Shown here: piece after piece, positions 1 to 14,565 of the stretch
How positions within the stretch are numbered: position 1 is the stretch's first letter
Layout: each line of letters opens with the position of its first letter
Origin: Ardenticatenaceae bacterium
GTDB taxonomy: Bacteria; Chloroflexota; Anaerolineae; Promineifilales; Promineifilaceae
DNA: 64,000 nucleotides
Reading direction: 5' to 3'
Assembly: GCA_020634495.1 (NCBI GenBank)
Contig: JACKBR010000015.1
Location: 1 to 64,000, forward strand
Notes under the pieces: generated by a model
The model's database searches: none
The model's input: the letters and a program-made list of their open reading frames with translations, nothing else
What the model was told of the DNA's origin: nothing
Position numbers and translations under genes: made by a program

Positions 1-1
1 G

Positions 2-268
2 ATGCCCATGCTCATTTTGCTCACCGACGGCGCGGGCAACGTCAGCCTGAGCGACATGCCGCCGCAGCAGGAAGCGCACCGCATTGCCGAATTGATCAAG
101 GAAATGGGCGTGCGCTCGGTCGTGATCAACATGGAACACGCCGCCTTCGACCAGGGCTTGGCCAAGCTGCTGGCAGAAAAGCTAGACGCCCCCTGCCACA
201 CCCTGGAAGATTTGCGGGCGGACACGCTTTACCAAACCGTTCTGGGCGAGTTAGACAACAAAAAGTAG
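2..268 (+). CDS. C-terminal end of magnesium/cobalto-chelatase-like VWA-domain protein (5' partial)
   Basis: Only the last 88 residues lie in the window; the gene begins before base 1. The visible part reads LILLTDGAGNVS followed by a segment typical of the end of a von Willebrand factor A fold (alternating hydrophobic strands, then LAEKLDAPCHTLEDL and a short tail). This matches the C-terminus of BchD/ChlD-type chelatase subunits and their relatives that partner an AAA+ subunit to insert metal into tetrapyrroles or to load metalloproteins. The MIDAS loop lies upstream and cannot be checked, so substrate is unknown. It is followed by a 209-bp gap holding a palindromic repeat. Confidence 0.7.
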   Translation: MPMLILLTDGAGNVSLSDMPPQQEAHRIAELIKEMGVRSVVINMEHAAFDQGLAKLLAEKLDAPCHTLEDLRADTLYQTVLGELDNKK

Positions 269-306
269 GGAAGGAACTTTGGAAGCCTGGGGATTTATTA
301 AGCCCC

Positions 307-365
307 GTGAAACGTGTTGCGTGAAACGTGATTTGTTCTGTCACGCAACACGTTTTACGTTTCAC
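307..365. repeat. Inverted repeat, GTGAAACGTG family, copy 1
   Basis: The left arm GTGAAACGTGTTGCGTG is answered by CACGCAACACG and a right end TTTACGTTTCAC, giving a long imperfect hairpin in the gap between the chelatase-like gene and the hydrolase. Related arms recur at about 5414-5475, 31864-31922 and 52420-52470. It may also act as a terminator for the upstream gene, but there is no clean U-tract. Confidence 0.75.
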
Positions 366-477
366 CATCATTCGTCCAATTCCTGATTTGCTCTTTGGTG
401 CAACCAATTTGCAACCGCTTTGTAGTAAAAATAAACATTCTTACCCGATAAAACCCACCAAAGGAGAATGGATTCCT

Positions 478-1524
478 ATGTCCACCGTACCGACTTTACC
501 CGGCATAACGTCCCAAATGGTGCAAACCGATCGTCTAAATGTGCATGTGCTTTCTTGCGGCCCTGAAGAAGGAACGGCCGTACTCTTTGTTCACGGCAAC
601 GTTTCTTCTGCCACCTACTGGGAAGAAACCATGCTCGCCTTGCCCGATGGCTATCGTGGCCTGGCAGTTGACCTGCGCGGCTACGGCGATACCGAAGCGC
701 TGCCCATCAACGGAGCCACCGGCATGGCCGATTTTGCCGCCGATGTCCGCTCTGTTGTAGAAACCCTGGGAGTTGGCAAGCACCACATCGTGGGGCACAG
801 CATGGGTGGGGGCGTCGTTATGCTGTACGCCATCAATCATGCCGCCGATTTGCTCTCCATCACCCTGGTCGATCCGGTTTCGCCCTATGGCTATGGCGGC
901 TCTAAAGGTGCCAACGGCGCAATGGTGTACGATGATGGCGCACCCAGCGGCATCAACCCAGAATTTGTGACGCTGCTGGCCAGCGGCGAGCGCGGTCTGG
1001 AAAATCCCATGTCGCCACGCAACGTGCTGCGCGGATTTTATGTAAAGCCGCCCTTTATTCCAGCACGAGAAGATGCCCTGGTTGAGTCTATGCTTACCAC
1101 CAAAATCGGCGATGATCATTATCCGGGCAACGCCGTGCCTTCCACCAACTGGCCAGGTGCAGCCCCAGGCGATAAAGGCGTGCTGCCCGCCTTCAACCGA
1201 AAGTATTTCGACGCCAGCGGCCTGGCTAACATCGATCCCAAACCACCCATTTTGTGGGTGCGCGGCGCAGATGATTTGATTGTGTCTGATTATGCGATGT
1301 TTGATCTGGCAGCCCTGGGGCACATGGGCGCTGTCCCTGGCTGGCCAGGTGATGAGGAATGTCCCCCTCAGCCAATGCTGGCCCAAACCCGCGCAGTTTT
1401 AGACAATTTCACGGCAAATGGGGGCAGTTACCAGGAAGTGGTGATCGAAGATGCGGGGCATTCCCCCTATTTGGAGAAGCCAGCGGCGTTTAATGCGGCA
1501 TTTCATAAACACCTGAACGGCTAA
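478..1524 (+). CDS. Alpha/beta hydrolase
   Basis: A 348-residue alpha/beta-hydrolase-fold protein. The oxyanion strand reads LFVHGNVSS, the nucleophile elbow is GHSMGG (Ser near residue 110), a late strand reads PPILWVRGADDLIV with a candidate acid, and the catalytic His is in DAGHSPYLEKP near the C-terminus. A cap-like insertion of about 100 residues separates the elbow and the acid. I start at 478 because AAAGGAGAA precedes it by about 10 bases; upstream in-frame codons run into the palindromic repeat. Substrate is not predictable (esterase, lactonase or C-C hydrolase). Probably monocistronic; followed by a bidirectional terminator. Confidence 0.85.
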   Translation: MSTVPTLPGITSQMVQTDRLNVHVLSCGPEEGTAVLFVHGNVSSATYWEETMLALPDGYRGLAVDLRGYGDTEALPINGATGMADFAADVRSVVETLGVGKHHIVGHSMGGGVVMLYAINHAADLLSITLVDPVSPYGYGGSKGANGAMVYDDGAPSGINPEFVTLLASGERGLENPMSPRNVLRGFYVKPPFIPAREDALVESMLTTKIGDDHYPGNAVPSTNWPGAAPGDKGVLPAFNRKYFDASGLANIDPKPPILWVRGADDLIVSDYAMFDLAALGHMGAVPGWPGDEECPPQPMLAQTRAVLDNFTANGGSYQEVVIEDAGHSPYLEKPAAFNAAFHKHLNG

Positions 1525-1555
1525 CGGCCGTTTCCCCACAAACACATCTTCCATA

Positions 1556-1592
1556 AAAAAAGACCCGTCGGAATTCTCCAACGGGTCTTATT
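1556..1592. terminator. Bidirectional terminator hairpin
   Basis: AAGACCCGTC and its complement in AACGGGTCTT form a stem around GGAATTCTCC, with A-rich sequence on the left and TTATTTG on the right. It lies between the convergent hydrolase and the small membrane protein gene, so it can serve both. Confidence 0.8.
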
Positions 1593-1617
1593 TGTTTCAA
1601 TGGGGCACGTTTAGATG

Positions 1618-2010
1618 TTACGAGCCATAGGCCAAAAAGTAGTTTGTAGCCTCATCGTGGGCCAGCAACGCCCAAATGGTGTAAACACCCAAAATGGTGC
1701 CTAACGGGAAATTCATCAGGCTAAAAAAGGCGATAACCAGCGCCAAAATTCGCGCCCAGGATTTACGTTTGAGCAAGCCCCACCCTGCCAGGATACCCGG
1801 AATTGAAACGACCACTAATATCCCCATGACAAACGTGCCCACGACAGCCAAAATGCTCATTGCCTCGCCATCAGCCGATAACAATCCAGCACCGATCAAA
1901 ATGAAGAAGACAAAAACGCCAATGCACAGCGTTAAAACATTGAGGCCAATGTGCAGCCAGCCCAAAATGTTGATATGTTTATCCAATTCCTTAAACTCTG
2001 ATTGTTTCAT
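1618..2010 (-). CDS. Small four-helix membrane protein of unknown function
   Basis: A 130-residue protein with four predicted membrane helices at about residues 14-40, 50-75, 85-100 and 100-118, the second pair separated by a basic KRKSWAR loop, ending in GVYTIWALL followed by a short polar tail. This arrangement, including the GVYTIWALLN-like last helix, is common in small uncharacterised bacterial membrane proteins. The start has AGGGTAAAAAA upstream. No function can be assigned. It is transcribed away from the MarR gene, so it shares the intergenic region that holds the MarR operator. Confidence 0.65.
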   Translation of the reverse strand: MKQSEFKELDKHINILGWLHIGLNVLTLCIGVFVFFILIGAGLLSADGEAMSILAVVGTFVMGILVVVSIPGILAGWGLLKRKSWARILALVIAFFSLMNFPLGTILGVYTIWALLAHDEATNYFLAYGS

Positions 2011-2188
2011 TTTTTTACCCTACCTGTTAGATCATTCCATCACTTTGTAATTGCTCAACTATACGCAAAACACCTGGGCAGGTTGTAGTTAAAAGAACCA
2101 ATTCAATGCGATTTTTGGCAAACTGGCGGATCAGGCAACTGCACCATTACTTTGCCAGCTATTTTGCAGTCAAATTAAAGGTCAAATC

Positions 2189-2217
2189 TTGACATTTACT
2201 TGGCCGTATGCTACCCT
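2189..2217 (+). promoter_or_regulatory. Predicted sigma-70 promoter of the MarR gene
   Basis: TTGACA at 2189-2194, a 17-base spacer, and a weak TACCCT -10 at 2212-2217. The predicted start falls at the left edge of the palindromic operator, as expected for an autorepressed gene. Confidence 0.45.
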
Positions 2218-2225
2218 CACATCGC

Positions 2226-2247
2226 TTTTGTTGACTAGTCAACAAAA
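2226..2247. promoter_or_regulatory. Perfect 22-bp palindrome, likely MarR operator
   Basis: The half-site TTTTGTTGACT is followed directly by its exact reverse complement AGTCAACAAAA. Symmetric TTGACTAGTCAA-type sites are the standard target of MarR dimers. It lies a few bases before the coding start of the MarR gene. Confidence 0.75.
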
Positions 2248-2264
2248 ATCCCTTGAGTGACAAA

Positions 2265-2723
2265 ATGAGCGATCTTTCACCTGAAGAAAAACTGTATCGT
2301 CAGTTCTTGACCATTTTTGTCATTCTGGATGATGGCGACCGGCGTACTTTCAAGCAAATTGACCTCACCACCACGCAGTACAATTTTCTTCGCACCCTGG
2401 ACGACGCCGACACCGACAACCTCACCGTAACGGAATTAGCAAACAAATTACTTTGCACGCGGGGCAACGTCACCCGGCTGGTTCAACGTCTGGGCAAAAG
2501 TGGGCTGGTGCGCGTCGGCAGCGACGCCAAAGACCAACGATTGGTGCGCATTTACCTCACTCCCGCAGGCAAAGAGAAACTGACCCAGGCGCGTCAGCTT
2601 CATCAGGCATCAATTCAGCGCCGCCTGGCCGCCCTCACCCCAGAGGAGCGGCAGCAGCTAATGAGTTTAACGGCAACGGCCGTTCAGCTTCTGGAAACAG
2701 ACCTGGCAGCACAGCCGTCTTAA
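2265..2723 (+). CDS. MarR-family transcriptional regulator
   Basis: About 152 residues with a winged helix: helix 2-recognition helix ELANKLLCTRGNVTRLVQRL (residues about 60-79), then the wing GLVRVGSDAKDQRLVRIYLTPAGKEKL, which carries the DxRxxxxxLTxxG signature of the family, and a C-terminal dimerisation helix. The start could be TTG at 2253 (adds four residues) or ATG at 2265; neither has a good ribosome-binding site. It probably represses itself through the palindrome just upstream. The downstream gene is a secreted amylase 142 bp away, so the regulated function beyond itself is unclear. Confidence 0.85.
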   Translation: MSDLSPEEKLYRQFLTIFVILDDGDRRTFKQIDLTTTQYNFLRTLDDADTDNLTVTELANKLLCTRGNVTRLVQRLGKSGLVRVGSDAKDQRLVRIYLTPAGKEKLTQARQLHQASIQRRLAALTPEERQQLMSLTATAVQLLETDLAAQPS

Positions 2724-2865
2724 CAGACAACGTTAACCACATCGTTCTCCTTCATTGGACGCTTATCAACAGAGCAGAGAATCATTGCCGTTACGAACCT
2801 GGCGGGTAAACGGCCGTTCTCTGCCAAAATCACCCACAGTTTTTCAAATTTGGAGGTTATTCCTA

Positions 2866-5319
2866 ATGAATTTCGCAGGCAAATTGATTCGTTCTGTCGC
2901 GTTTCGCACCCTGTTTATCGTCGCGCTCGTCAGCCTGATCTGGCAAACCAGATCGGCCGTTGCCGCCGCCGCCTTCATCGACCACGCTGGCAACATTGTG
3001 CCGTCAGCCCCCACCAGCAGCGACACCGTTGACTTTTGGGTGCAGATTGGCTACCAGGGCTGGGTCACCGACACCCGCCTCTACCTCACCACCGATGGCA
3101 GCGAACCATCCATCAATCCCACCACCCACGCCGCCCAAGGCAGCACCCAGGCCATCACCATGACCCTGGACCACGTAGAAAACAACACCCTGTGGTACAA
3201 AGCAACCGCTGGCCCCTGGGCCAATAACACCGTCATCCGCTACAAAATTGCCTCCTGGCACAGCGGCGGTGGCGACACCAAGTACGCCGACAGCACCACC
3301 GATTGGCCCGTGACCGACCCCACCCAGGCACGCATTTTTGGCTTCCGCGTCGGTGAAAATCAGCTCCCTTCCTGGATTGGCGACGCTGTCATTTACAACG
3401 TCTTTGTAGACCGCTTTTTCGATGGCGATACCAGCAACAACGATTACTGCGCCGAAGCCACCAGCGGCTACTGCGACAACAACCATGCCGTTCATGGCAC
3501 GCTGCCTGCCCACCCGCAAGATGATTACCGCTTCACCTACAACGGTGGCGACCTCGATGGCGTCGTTGAACGCCTCGATTATCTTGAAGATTTAGGCATC
3601 AACGTGCTCTGGCTCTCCCCCGTTTTTGACAATCCCAACTTCTACACCGACACCAACTACAACACAAACGGCAATATCTACTTCACCTACCACGGCTACC
3701 ATCCCAGCGATCCGCAGAGCGTGGAAGAGGTTTTTGGTACGCAAAGCGATTTGCAAACTTTGGTAACGCAAGCTGCCAATCGCAACATCCGGGTTATTTT
3801 AGACTTTGTGCCCAACCACACCTCAAGCCAAAGCAGCAACTTCATCAGCGCCAGCACCACCTGTGCCGGGCCATTTAGCACCTGGTATACCTTCAGCAGT
3901 TGCAGCACCGCCGCCGATCCCAGCTTTACGGTAAATTTCCCCTCTGGCTTCAACACCAGCTCCGCCAGCTACACCGTTTACGGCTCTAACGACACCAACA
4001 AGAGCTTCTTTGGCGTGCTGGAGCTGCCGCAGATCAACAACGACAACAGCGCCGCCCGCAACTGGGTCATTAACGGCCGTGCCGATTATTGGCTAACCAC
4101 GCTGGGCCATGCAGGCTACCGGTTGGATTATGCTCCTGGCCCCAGCACCGATTTCTGGCGGGAATTCAACGACACCATCGGCGACAGCGACACCTTCACC
4201 ATCGCCGAAATTTGGCTGGACAATGGGCCAGAAATGATTCGCCGCCAGCAGGGACGGGTTGATTCAGCCATGGACTTTGAAGCCAATGCGGCCATCGTTG
4301 GCTTTTTCACTGGCGGCAGCGATGTCGATTCATTGGACAACAGCCTGCGGGATCGAGCCAGCTTCTACTACCAGGGCGGCATTTCTCCCAGCGAATTTGT
4401 GCGGGGCTGCTTTATCGATAATCACGATATGGACCGCTTCTCGCACCGCGTGGGCTACAACCTGGCAGACATGAAGCAAGGTGCCCTGGTCATGTTTACC
4501 CAGCCCTGCGTGCCGGTGATGTATTACGGCAACGAGATTGGTTTGGGACAAGAGTTTGGCATTTACCAATTTGGCGGCGGCCGCCCAGAATATGCCCGTG
4601 AGCGCATGTCCTGGGGCTTTTATGACAGCTCTGCTCCCAGCGAATGGTATGGCAGCGCCAACACAACGCTGTGGGATTTTTACGAAGCGCTGATTGATGT
4701 GCGTAAAACCACGCCTGCGCTGCAAACGTTCAGCCCGGCAGACTACATCGCCCTCTACCGCCACAATGCCGACCGCACTTACGCCTACCAGCGTGGCCAG
4801 GGCAGCGGGGCCGTTGTGGTGGCGCTAAACGATAGCGGTGGCACGCGCACGCTAAACGTACCCAACATTGGCGGCGTCTCGCTGCCGTATGCCAATGGCA
4901 CGGTGCTGGTGGACTTGCTGGGCAGTGGCAAAACCTGCACGGTAAGCGGCGGTCAATGCGCCATTACGCTGGACAGTAACGACCCTGGTGTGGTTTTGGC
5001 ACCTCAAGGCGGCGGTGGCGGCAGCGCCACGGTGACCTTCACGGTAAATGGCTACGTGACGCAGTACGGCCAGGACATGTATGTGGTGGGCAATGTGCCG
5101 GAGTTGGGCAACTGGAATCCGGCCAATGCCGTGCCGCTAAGCTGGGTGGACAGCGACACCTGGAGCGGCCCAGCAACGTTTACAACCAGCGCTGGCCAAT
5201 CCATCCAGTTTAAGTTTATTGTGCGGCAAGGCGGCACAACGATCTGGGAAGGCGGGGGCAATCGCACCTACTCGGTTCCATCTAGCGGCACGGGCAGCTA
5301 TACGGGTTGGTGGCAGTAA
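2866..5319 (+). CDS. Secreted GH13 alpha-amylase / pullulanase-type enzyme with CBM20
   Basis: An 817-residue exported starch-degrading enzyme. Start at 2866 has TGGAGG upstream and gives a signal peptide (basic start, hydrophobic core to about residue 33, AVAAAA cleavage region). An N-terminal beta-sandwich precedes the GH13 barrel, which has VDRFFDGD, region I DFVPNH, region II GYRLDYA (nucleophile Asp), region III AEIW (acid/base Glu) and region IV FIDNHDMDR. After a C-terminal barrel-associated domain, a GGGGGS linker leads to a CBM20-like starch-binding domain from VTFTVNG to the end, with VVGNVPELGNW. Exact bond specificity cannot be read from sequence. The sugars released could feed the transporter operon at 13.5-17.1 kb. 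Confidence 0.93.
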   Translation: MNFAGKLIRSVAFRTLFIVALVSLIWQTRSAVAAAAFIDHAGNIVPSAPTSSDTVDFWVQIGYQGWVTDTRLYLTTDGSEPSINPTTHAAQGSTQAITMTLDHVENNTLWYKATAGPWANNTVIRYKIASWHSGGGDTKYADSTTDWPVTDPTQARIFGFRVGENQLPSWIGDAVIYNVFVDRFFDGDTSNNDYCAEATSGYCDNNHAVHGTLPAHPQDDYRFTYNGGDLDGVVERLDYLEDLGINVLWLSPVFDNPNFYTDTNYNTNGNIYFTYHGYHPSDPQSVEEVFGTQSDLQTLVTQAANRNIRVILDFVPNHTSSQSSNFISASTTCAGPFSTWYTFSSCSTAADPSFTVNFPSGFNTSSASYTVYGSNDTNKSFFGVLELPQINNDNSAARNWVINGRADYWLTTLGHAGYRLDYAPGPSTDFWREFNDTIGDSDTFTIAEIWLDNGPEMIRRQQGRVDSAMDFEANAAIVGFFTGGSDVDSLDNSLRDRASFYYQGGISPSEFVRGCFIDNHDMDRFSHRVGYNLADMKQGALVMFTQPCVPVMYYGNEIGLGQEFGIYQFGGGRPEYARERMSWGFYDSSAPSEWYGSANTTLWDFYEALIDVRKTTPALQTFSPADYIALYRHNADRTYAYQRGQGSGAVVVALNDSGGTRTLNVPNIGGVSLPYANGTVLVDLLGSGKTCTVSGGQCAITLDSNDPGVVLAPQGGGGGSATVTFTVNGYVTQYGQDMYVVGNVPELGNWNPANAVPLSWVDSDTWSGPATFTTSAGQSIQFKFIVRQGGTTIWEGGGNRTYSVPSSGTGSYTGWWQ

Positions 5320-5379
5320 ATCAGGTACGGTGGCAGTCACTTGCGGCGGGCATTGCCCGTTCGGTCATCTGTAAAATTT

Positions 5380-5504
5380 ATGGCTCTTTGGGAATTCGCG
5401 GGATAGAGCCTGACGTGATGCGTGATACGTGAAACGTGACCAGAGAAAATCACGCATCACGCATCACGTTTCACGGTATCAACCCCGCAAAATCCTGAAG
5501 ACCC
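5380..5504 (+). repeat. Composite dispersed repeat, long version (paired with 52388-52498)
   Basis: Begins ATGGCTCTTTGGGAATTCGC and ends AAAATCCTGAAGACCC, with a GTGAAACGTG-family hairpin in the middle. The flanks are nearly identical to the copy at 52388-52498. This copy has one extra 7-base GTGATGC-type unit in the left arm and one extra complementary unit in the right arm, so the stem is longer but still paired. Confidence 0.85.
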
Positions 5505-5518
5505 AAATTTATCCGAAA

Positions 5519-5586
5519 AGCCACAGAGGAATAAGAGAATCAAGCGGCTTACGCTAAACTCAAAAACCTCTGTGAACTCTGTGGCA
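5519..5586. repeat. Inverted repeat, CCACAGAG family, copy 1
   Basis: AGCCACAGAGGAATAAGAG on the left is answered by CCTCTGTGAACTCTGTGGC on the right. Related copies follow at about 42188-42276 (degenerate), 45613-45672 and 52508-52585. Here and at 52.5 kb it directly follows the composite repeat, in the same order. Confidence 0.75.
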
Positions 5587-5910
5587 AGTATTCGGATAGG
5601 TATTTAATAAGTGACTGTCACCGTTTCGTTTTTGGTCTGGGCGGGGGAGCCAATTGAGGGGATTTTTTTTGTAGCGTCGTGGGGAAACGGCCGTTACCAG
5701 CGTACCAACCAACTATGAGCAACCCGCCTCGGTTGTGCTATACTTATGTCACCCAAGGGCATGAACTAAATTTTCCTTGAAGAACAGGACCTACACAATT
5801 TAGATTACCACGAGAGGTTTTGGCAAACGCTGCACATTTTTTGCTCAGCCTGCCAGGATTGCCCATGTCATAAACGATAAAACACCCCATTTGGAAGAGA
5901 GGAACTCCCT

Positions 5911-8631
<2,721 letters not shown>

Positions 8632-8667
8632 AAATTTCTTTTCCCCGGAAACTGGCCGTATGAGCAA

Positions 8668-8720
8668 GTAGCCGCGGATTCTTTCCGCGCCACCTGCGCG
8701 CAGTAAGAAACTGCGGCTAC
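8668..8720. repeat. GTAGCCGCGG inverted repeat between convergent genes
   Basis: GTAGCCGCGGATTCTTT is answered by AAGAAACTGCGGCTAC. It lies between the convergent Ca2+ ATPase and GH1 genes and could work as a terminator in both directions, although it lacks a U-tract. Confidence 0.6.
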
Positions 8721-8730
8721 AATCATCAAT

Positions 8731-11956
<3,226 letters not shown>

Positions 11957-12063
11957 TCATTCTCCTGTAGAAAATCCGCAGATTTCGCAGATTCACGCAG
12001 AATTGGCTGGTCTGCAAATTCTGACTGTTTAGTAGCAAATCCTGGTACGACCCCTTTCGGCAG

Positions 12064-13431
12064 CTAAGGAGCGGCAACCAGTAAGGAAAGTGAGGTCGGG
12101 GGTAGGCTAAGGTCTGCCTCACTGCCAAACGCGATGGTGCCTACCGGTTCTGCCGCATGGTCGGGATCAAAAAGATGCCACACGGCCGTTTCTGGCACGG
12201 TCTGCCCCACAATTTGTAAGGGCACGTTAACGGCCGTATCCTGCATATTGATCAGCAAAATTGTCAGGCTGCCATCGGCCCGCCGGGCAGCCACCACAGA
12301 CACGCCGGGCAAATCAGTCTGGGACGGGAGTAACGTTTCGCCAAGCTGCTGAACTAATTGGTAGACGTAGTAAGACGGCCGTACCTCGGTGCGAGCCAGC
12401 AGCCCCCAGCCGCCAGCCCCATCCTTGGTTTGCAGCACAAAATGAGCCACCATGTCCGTTTGCTGGTTAATCATGCGCCCCAACGAATCGGCCCACCAAA
12501 TGGCATTGTAAAACGAGTCTGGCGTTGCCTCGCCGCCCACCGCCTTGCTCCAGTTAGAGTTCACTTCGGTAACGGCGATTGGCAAATCCTTACCGGTGGC
12601 ATCGCGGATGATCTGGCGCAGGTTGGGAATGATTTGATCCCATTCCCGGCTGTTTTGGCGCAGATCTTCAATGCTTACCACGTCCCCAGCCATTGAGCGA
12701 GGGAACGGGTAGCGATGCACGGCCACGATGTCCACCATGTCGCCGTTCGCTTCTAAAAATGATTGCAGCCAGAGACGGCCGTTGTCGTCTTTTGGATCCG
12801 TTGTTGGATTGCCCGTAAATTGGTGGATGTCTGGCCCGATCAGCACGATATTTGGGTCAACGGCCAGCATCGCTTCGGCGAAGGTACGCCACTCGGTGTT
12901 GTACCGTTCTGTATCATAATCGGGGTACAGGCTTGGCTCGTTGCCAATGCTCCAGTAGCGCACATCGTATCCCTGCTCGATGTTGGTGTAGCGCACCAGT
13001 TCGGCCGCTTGCTCTGGCGAGCCACCGCGCAGCCGGGCGGTAATTTGCGGCGTGGCGCTCATCATGTCGGCCAATTCCATGTATTGGTCAATTTGTCGTT
13101 CGGTCAGGTTATTGAGATCGCCCCAGTTGCCGCCGGGAAAGCGCAAAAAGCGGATGCCGGCTGCTTCGGCTGCGGGCCATAAATCAAAGGGCACCACCAC
13201 CCAGGGGCCAAAGTTGGTGCCGTAAACCAGGGGATTAATTTCGCCCAATGGCTCGGCGGCATTGATGTAAACCGTGCCGGGAACGGCCGTTGGCAGGGGT
13301 TCGGCCGTAGGGGTGGCAGTCGGCGCAGCAACGTCCGGCGTGGCGCAGGCAATTTGCCCCATCATGAAGGATATAAAAAGCAGCGGTAGGCAAACGGCCG
13401 TTGCCAGCCTGAATCCGTGCGTTTGTTTCAT
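12064..13431 (-). CDS. Lipoprotein-anchored clan GH-A glycosidase (GH39/44/51-like)
   Basis: 455 residues. A hydrophobic start and lipobox ending GQIAC indicate a lipoprotein, followed by a Thr/Pro linker (TPTAEPLPTAV). The catalytic part looks like a clan GH-A barrel: INPLVYGTN at the beginning, FLRFPGGNWGD, the acid/base Glu in YWSIGNEPSLY, and a likely nucleophile in LPIAVTEVNSNWS; a C-terminal beta domain follows. I cannot choose firmly between families 39, 44 and 51. It presumably trims arabino- or gluco-oligosaccharides at the cell surface for the neighbouring transporter. AAGGAA precedes ATG 13431; the 45-bp gap to the permease suggests one transcript. Confidence 0.78.
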   Translation of the reverse strand: MKQTHGFRLATAVCLPLLFISFMMGQIACATPDVAAPTATPTAEPLPTAVPGTVYINAAEPLGEINPLVYGTNFGPWVVVPFDLWPAAEAAGIRFLRFPGGNWGDLNNLTERQIDQYMELADMMSATPQITARLRGGSPEQAAELVRYTNIEQGYDVRYWSIGNEPSLYPDYDTERYNTEWRTFAEAMLAVDPNIVLIGPDIHQFTGNPTTDPKDDNGRLWLQSFLEANGDMVDIVAVHRYPFPRSMAGDVVSIEDLRQNSREWDQIIPNLRQIIRDATGKDLPIAVTEVNSNWSKAVGGEATPDSFYNAIWWADSLGRMINQQTDMVAHFVLQTKDGAGGWGLLARTEVRPSYYVYQLVQQLGETLLPSQTDLPGVSVVAARRADGSLTILLINMQDTAVNVPLQIVGQTVPETAVWHLFDPDHAAEPVGTIAFGSEADLSLPPTSLSLLVAAP

Positions 13432-13476
13432 AGTTTCCTTAAGCAATCCAGAAGAGACCGAAAAGGTCTTGGGCAG

Positions 13477-14565
13477 CTACTTCTCCACCCCGGTAATCTT
13501 CACACCCTGCATAAAAAAGCGCTGGGCCAAAAAGAAAAGCAGCACCGGCAGCGCCAACGCCATCAACGAAGCCGCTTGCAGCAAATGCGGCTGGGTGCCA
13601 TAAATAAAGTTAAATTCCTGCAAGCCAATGGAAATAGGCCATAAATCTGCATTGCCCCGCAGGTAAATTAGCGGCTCAAAATAATCGTTCCAGGCATACA
13701 CCGTGTGGAAGAGCGCCACGGCAATCAACACCGGCCACGATTGCGGCAAGATCACCCGCAGCAAAATTTGCAGCGGGCCAGCCCCGTCAATCATGGCCGC
13801 TTCATCCAACGCTTTGGGAATGCTTAAAAAATATTGGCGCAGCAAGAACACGTTGTACGCATTGGCAAAAAAGTGGGGCACAATGAGCGGCAGCCAGGTA
13901 TTTACCCAGCCCAGCCGATTAAAAATGAAGTAGGTGGGAATGAGCGTCACCTGCCGGGGCAGCACGATAGTGCCGATGAGCACCAGAAAAATAATGTTTT
14001 TGCCGGGAATGGGAAAGCGAGCAAAGCCGTAGGCCACCAGGGAACAAGAAATGACGGTGCCAACAACCCCAAACGCGGCAATGGCAAAGGTGTTGAAAAA
14101 CAGCTTGGGAAATTCAATTTCAGACCAGGCTTCGGCATAGTTTTGCCATTGAAAATCGGTTCCCCAGGTAGGTTCTAAGGTGCGCCAGCGCCCTTCCCAG
14201 GTGAGCAAACCGGCCTCAGGATTTTGGGGATCGATAAATTCGCTGCTTTCGCGCCCTTTGTTGATGAGGGCCCATTCGGCAATGCTGCCATCGGGCTGGG
14301 GTACGTTGAGCAGGTCATACTCTTGGCCTTCGTAGGTAAAAGTAGCTTCAGAGGAGGGAAGGATACGGCCGTTTTGCACCTGATCCAGCGATTTGAGCGA
14401 GGTCAAAGACATGTAAGCAAACGGCCCCAGGTAAATCGCCAACGCCATGAAAGCAAACATCGTTACCAGCCCCGCCAGAATGAGCTTACGCATGTCCGAC
14501 CCAATAAAGGGATAATTGCGATGATTTTGTTTGGTAGACGGCCGTGTTTTAGTAAGTGCGCTCAT
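13477..14565 (-). CDS. CUT1 sugar ABC transporter permease, MalG-like
   Basis: 362 residues, with an N-terminal membrane helix, a roughly 90-residue loop (longer than the usual periplasmic loop), then five more helices. The EAA loop reads EAAMIDGAGPLQILLRVILPQSWPVL, the coupling motif to the ATPase. It forms the channel with the upstream MalF-type subunit. AGGAGG lies nine bases before ATG 14565, and that ATG overlaps the stop of the upstream permease (ATGA). No ATPase gene is in this operon; as in many CUT1 systems a shared MsmK/UgpC-type ATPase elsewhere is likely. Confidence 0.93.
   Translation of the reverse strand: MSALTKTRPSTKQNHRNYPFIGSDMRKLILAGLVTMFAFMALAIYLGPFAYMSLTSLKSLDQVQNGRILPSSEATFTYEGQEYDLLNVPQPDGSIAEWALINKGRESSEFIDPQNPEAGLLTWEGRWRTLEPTWGTDFQWQNYAEAWSEIEFPKLFFNTFAIAAFGVVGTVISCSLVAYGFARFPIPGKNIIFLVLIGTIVLPRQVTLIPTYFIFNRLGWVNTWLPLIVPHFFANAYNVFLLRQYFLSIPKALDEAAMIDGAGPLQILLRVILPQSWPVLIAVALFHTVYAWNDYFEPLIYLRGNADLWPISIGLQEFNFIYGTQPHLLQAASLMALALPVLLFFLAQRFFMQGVKITGVEK

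Larger units (their letters stand above)
5320..5910. other. Gene-free stretch made mostly of repeats
   Basis: 591 bp with no credible gene. It holds the composite repeat at 5380-5504, a second inverted repeat at about 5519-5586 and one ACGGCCGT site near 5692. The last 150 bp presumably hold the promoter of the Ca2+ ATPase; I see no convincing -35/-10 pair. Confidence 0.6.

Noticed and set aside
535..1386. 283-codon open frame on the minus strand
   Set aside because: Lies entirely opposite the alpha/beta hydrolase gene, which has the catalytic motifs; it is a shadow.
3004..3519. Long minus-strand frame opposite the amylase
   Set aside because: Gly/Val-rich shadow of the GH13 gene with no domain pattern.
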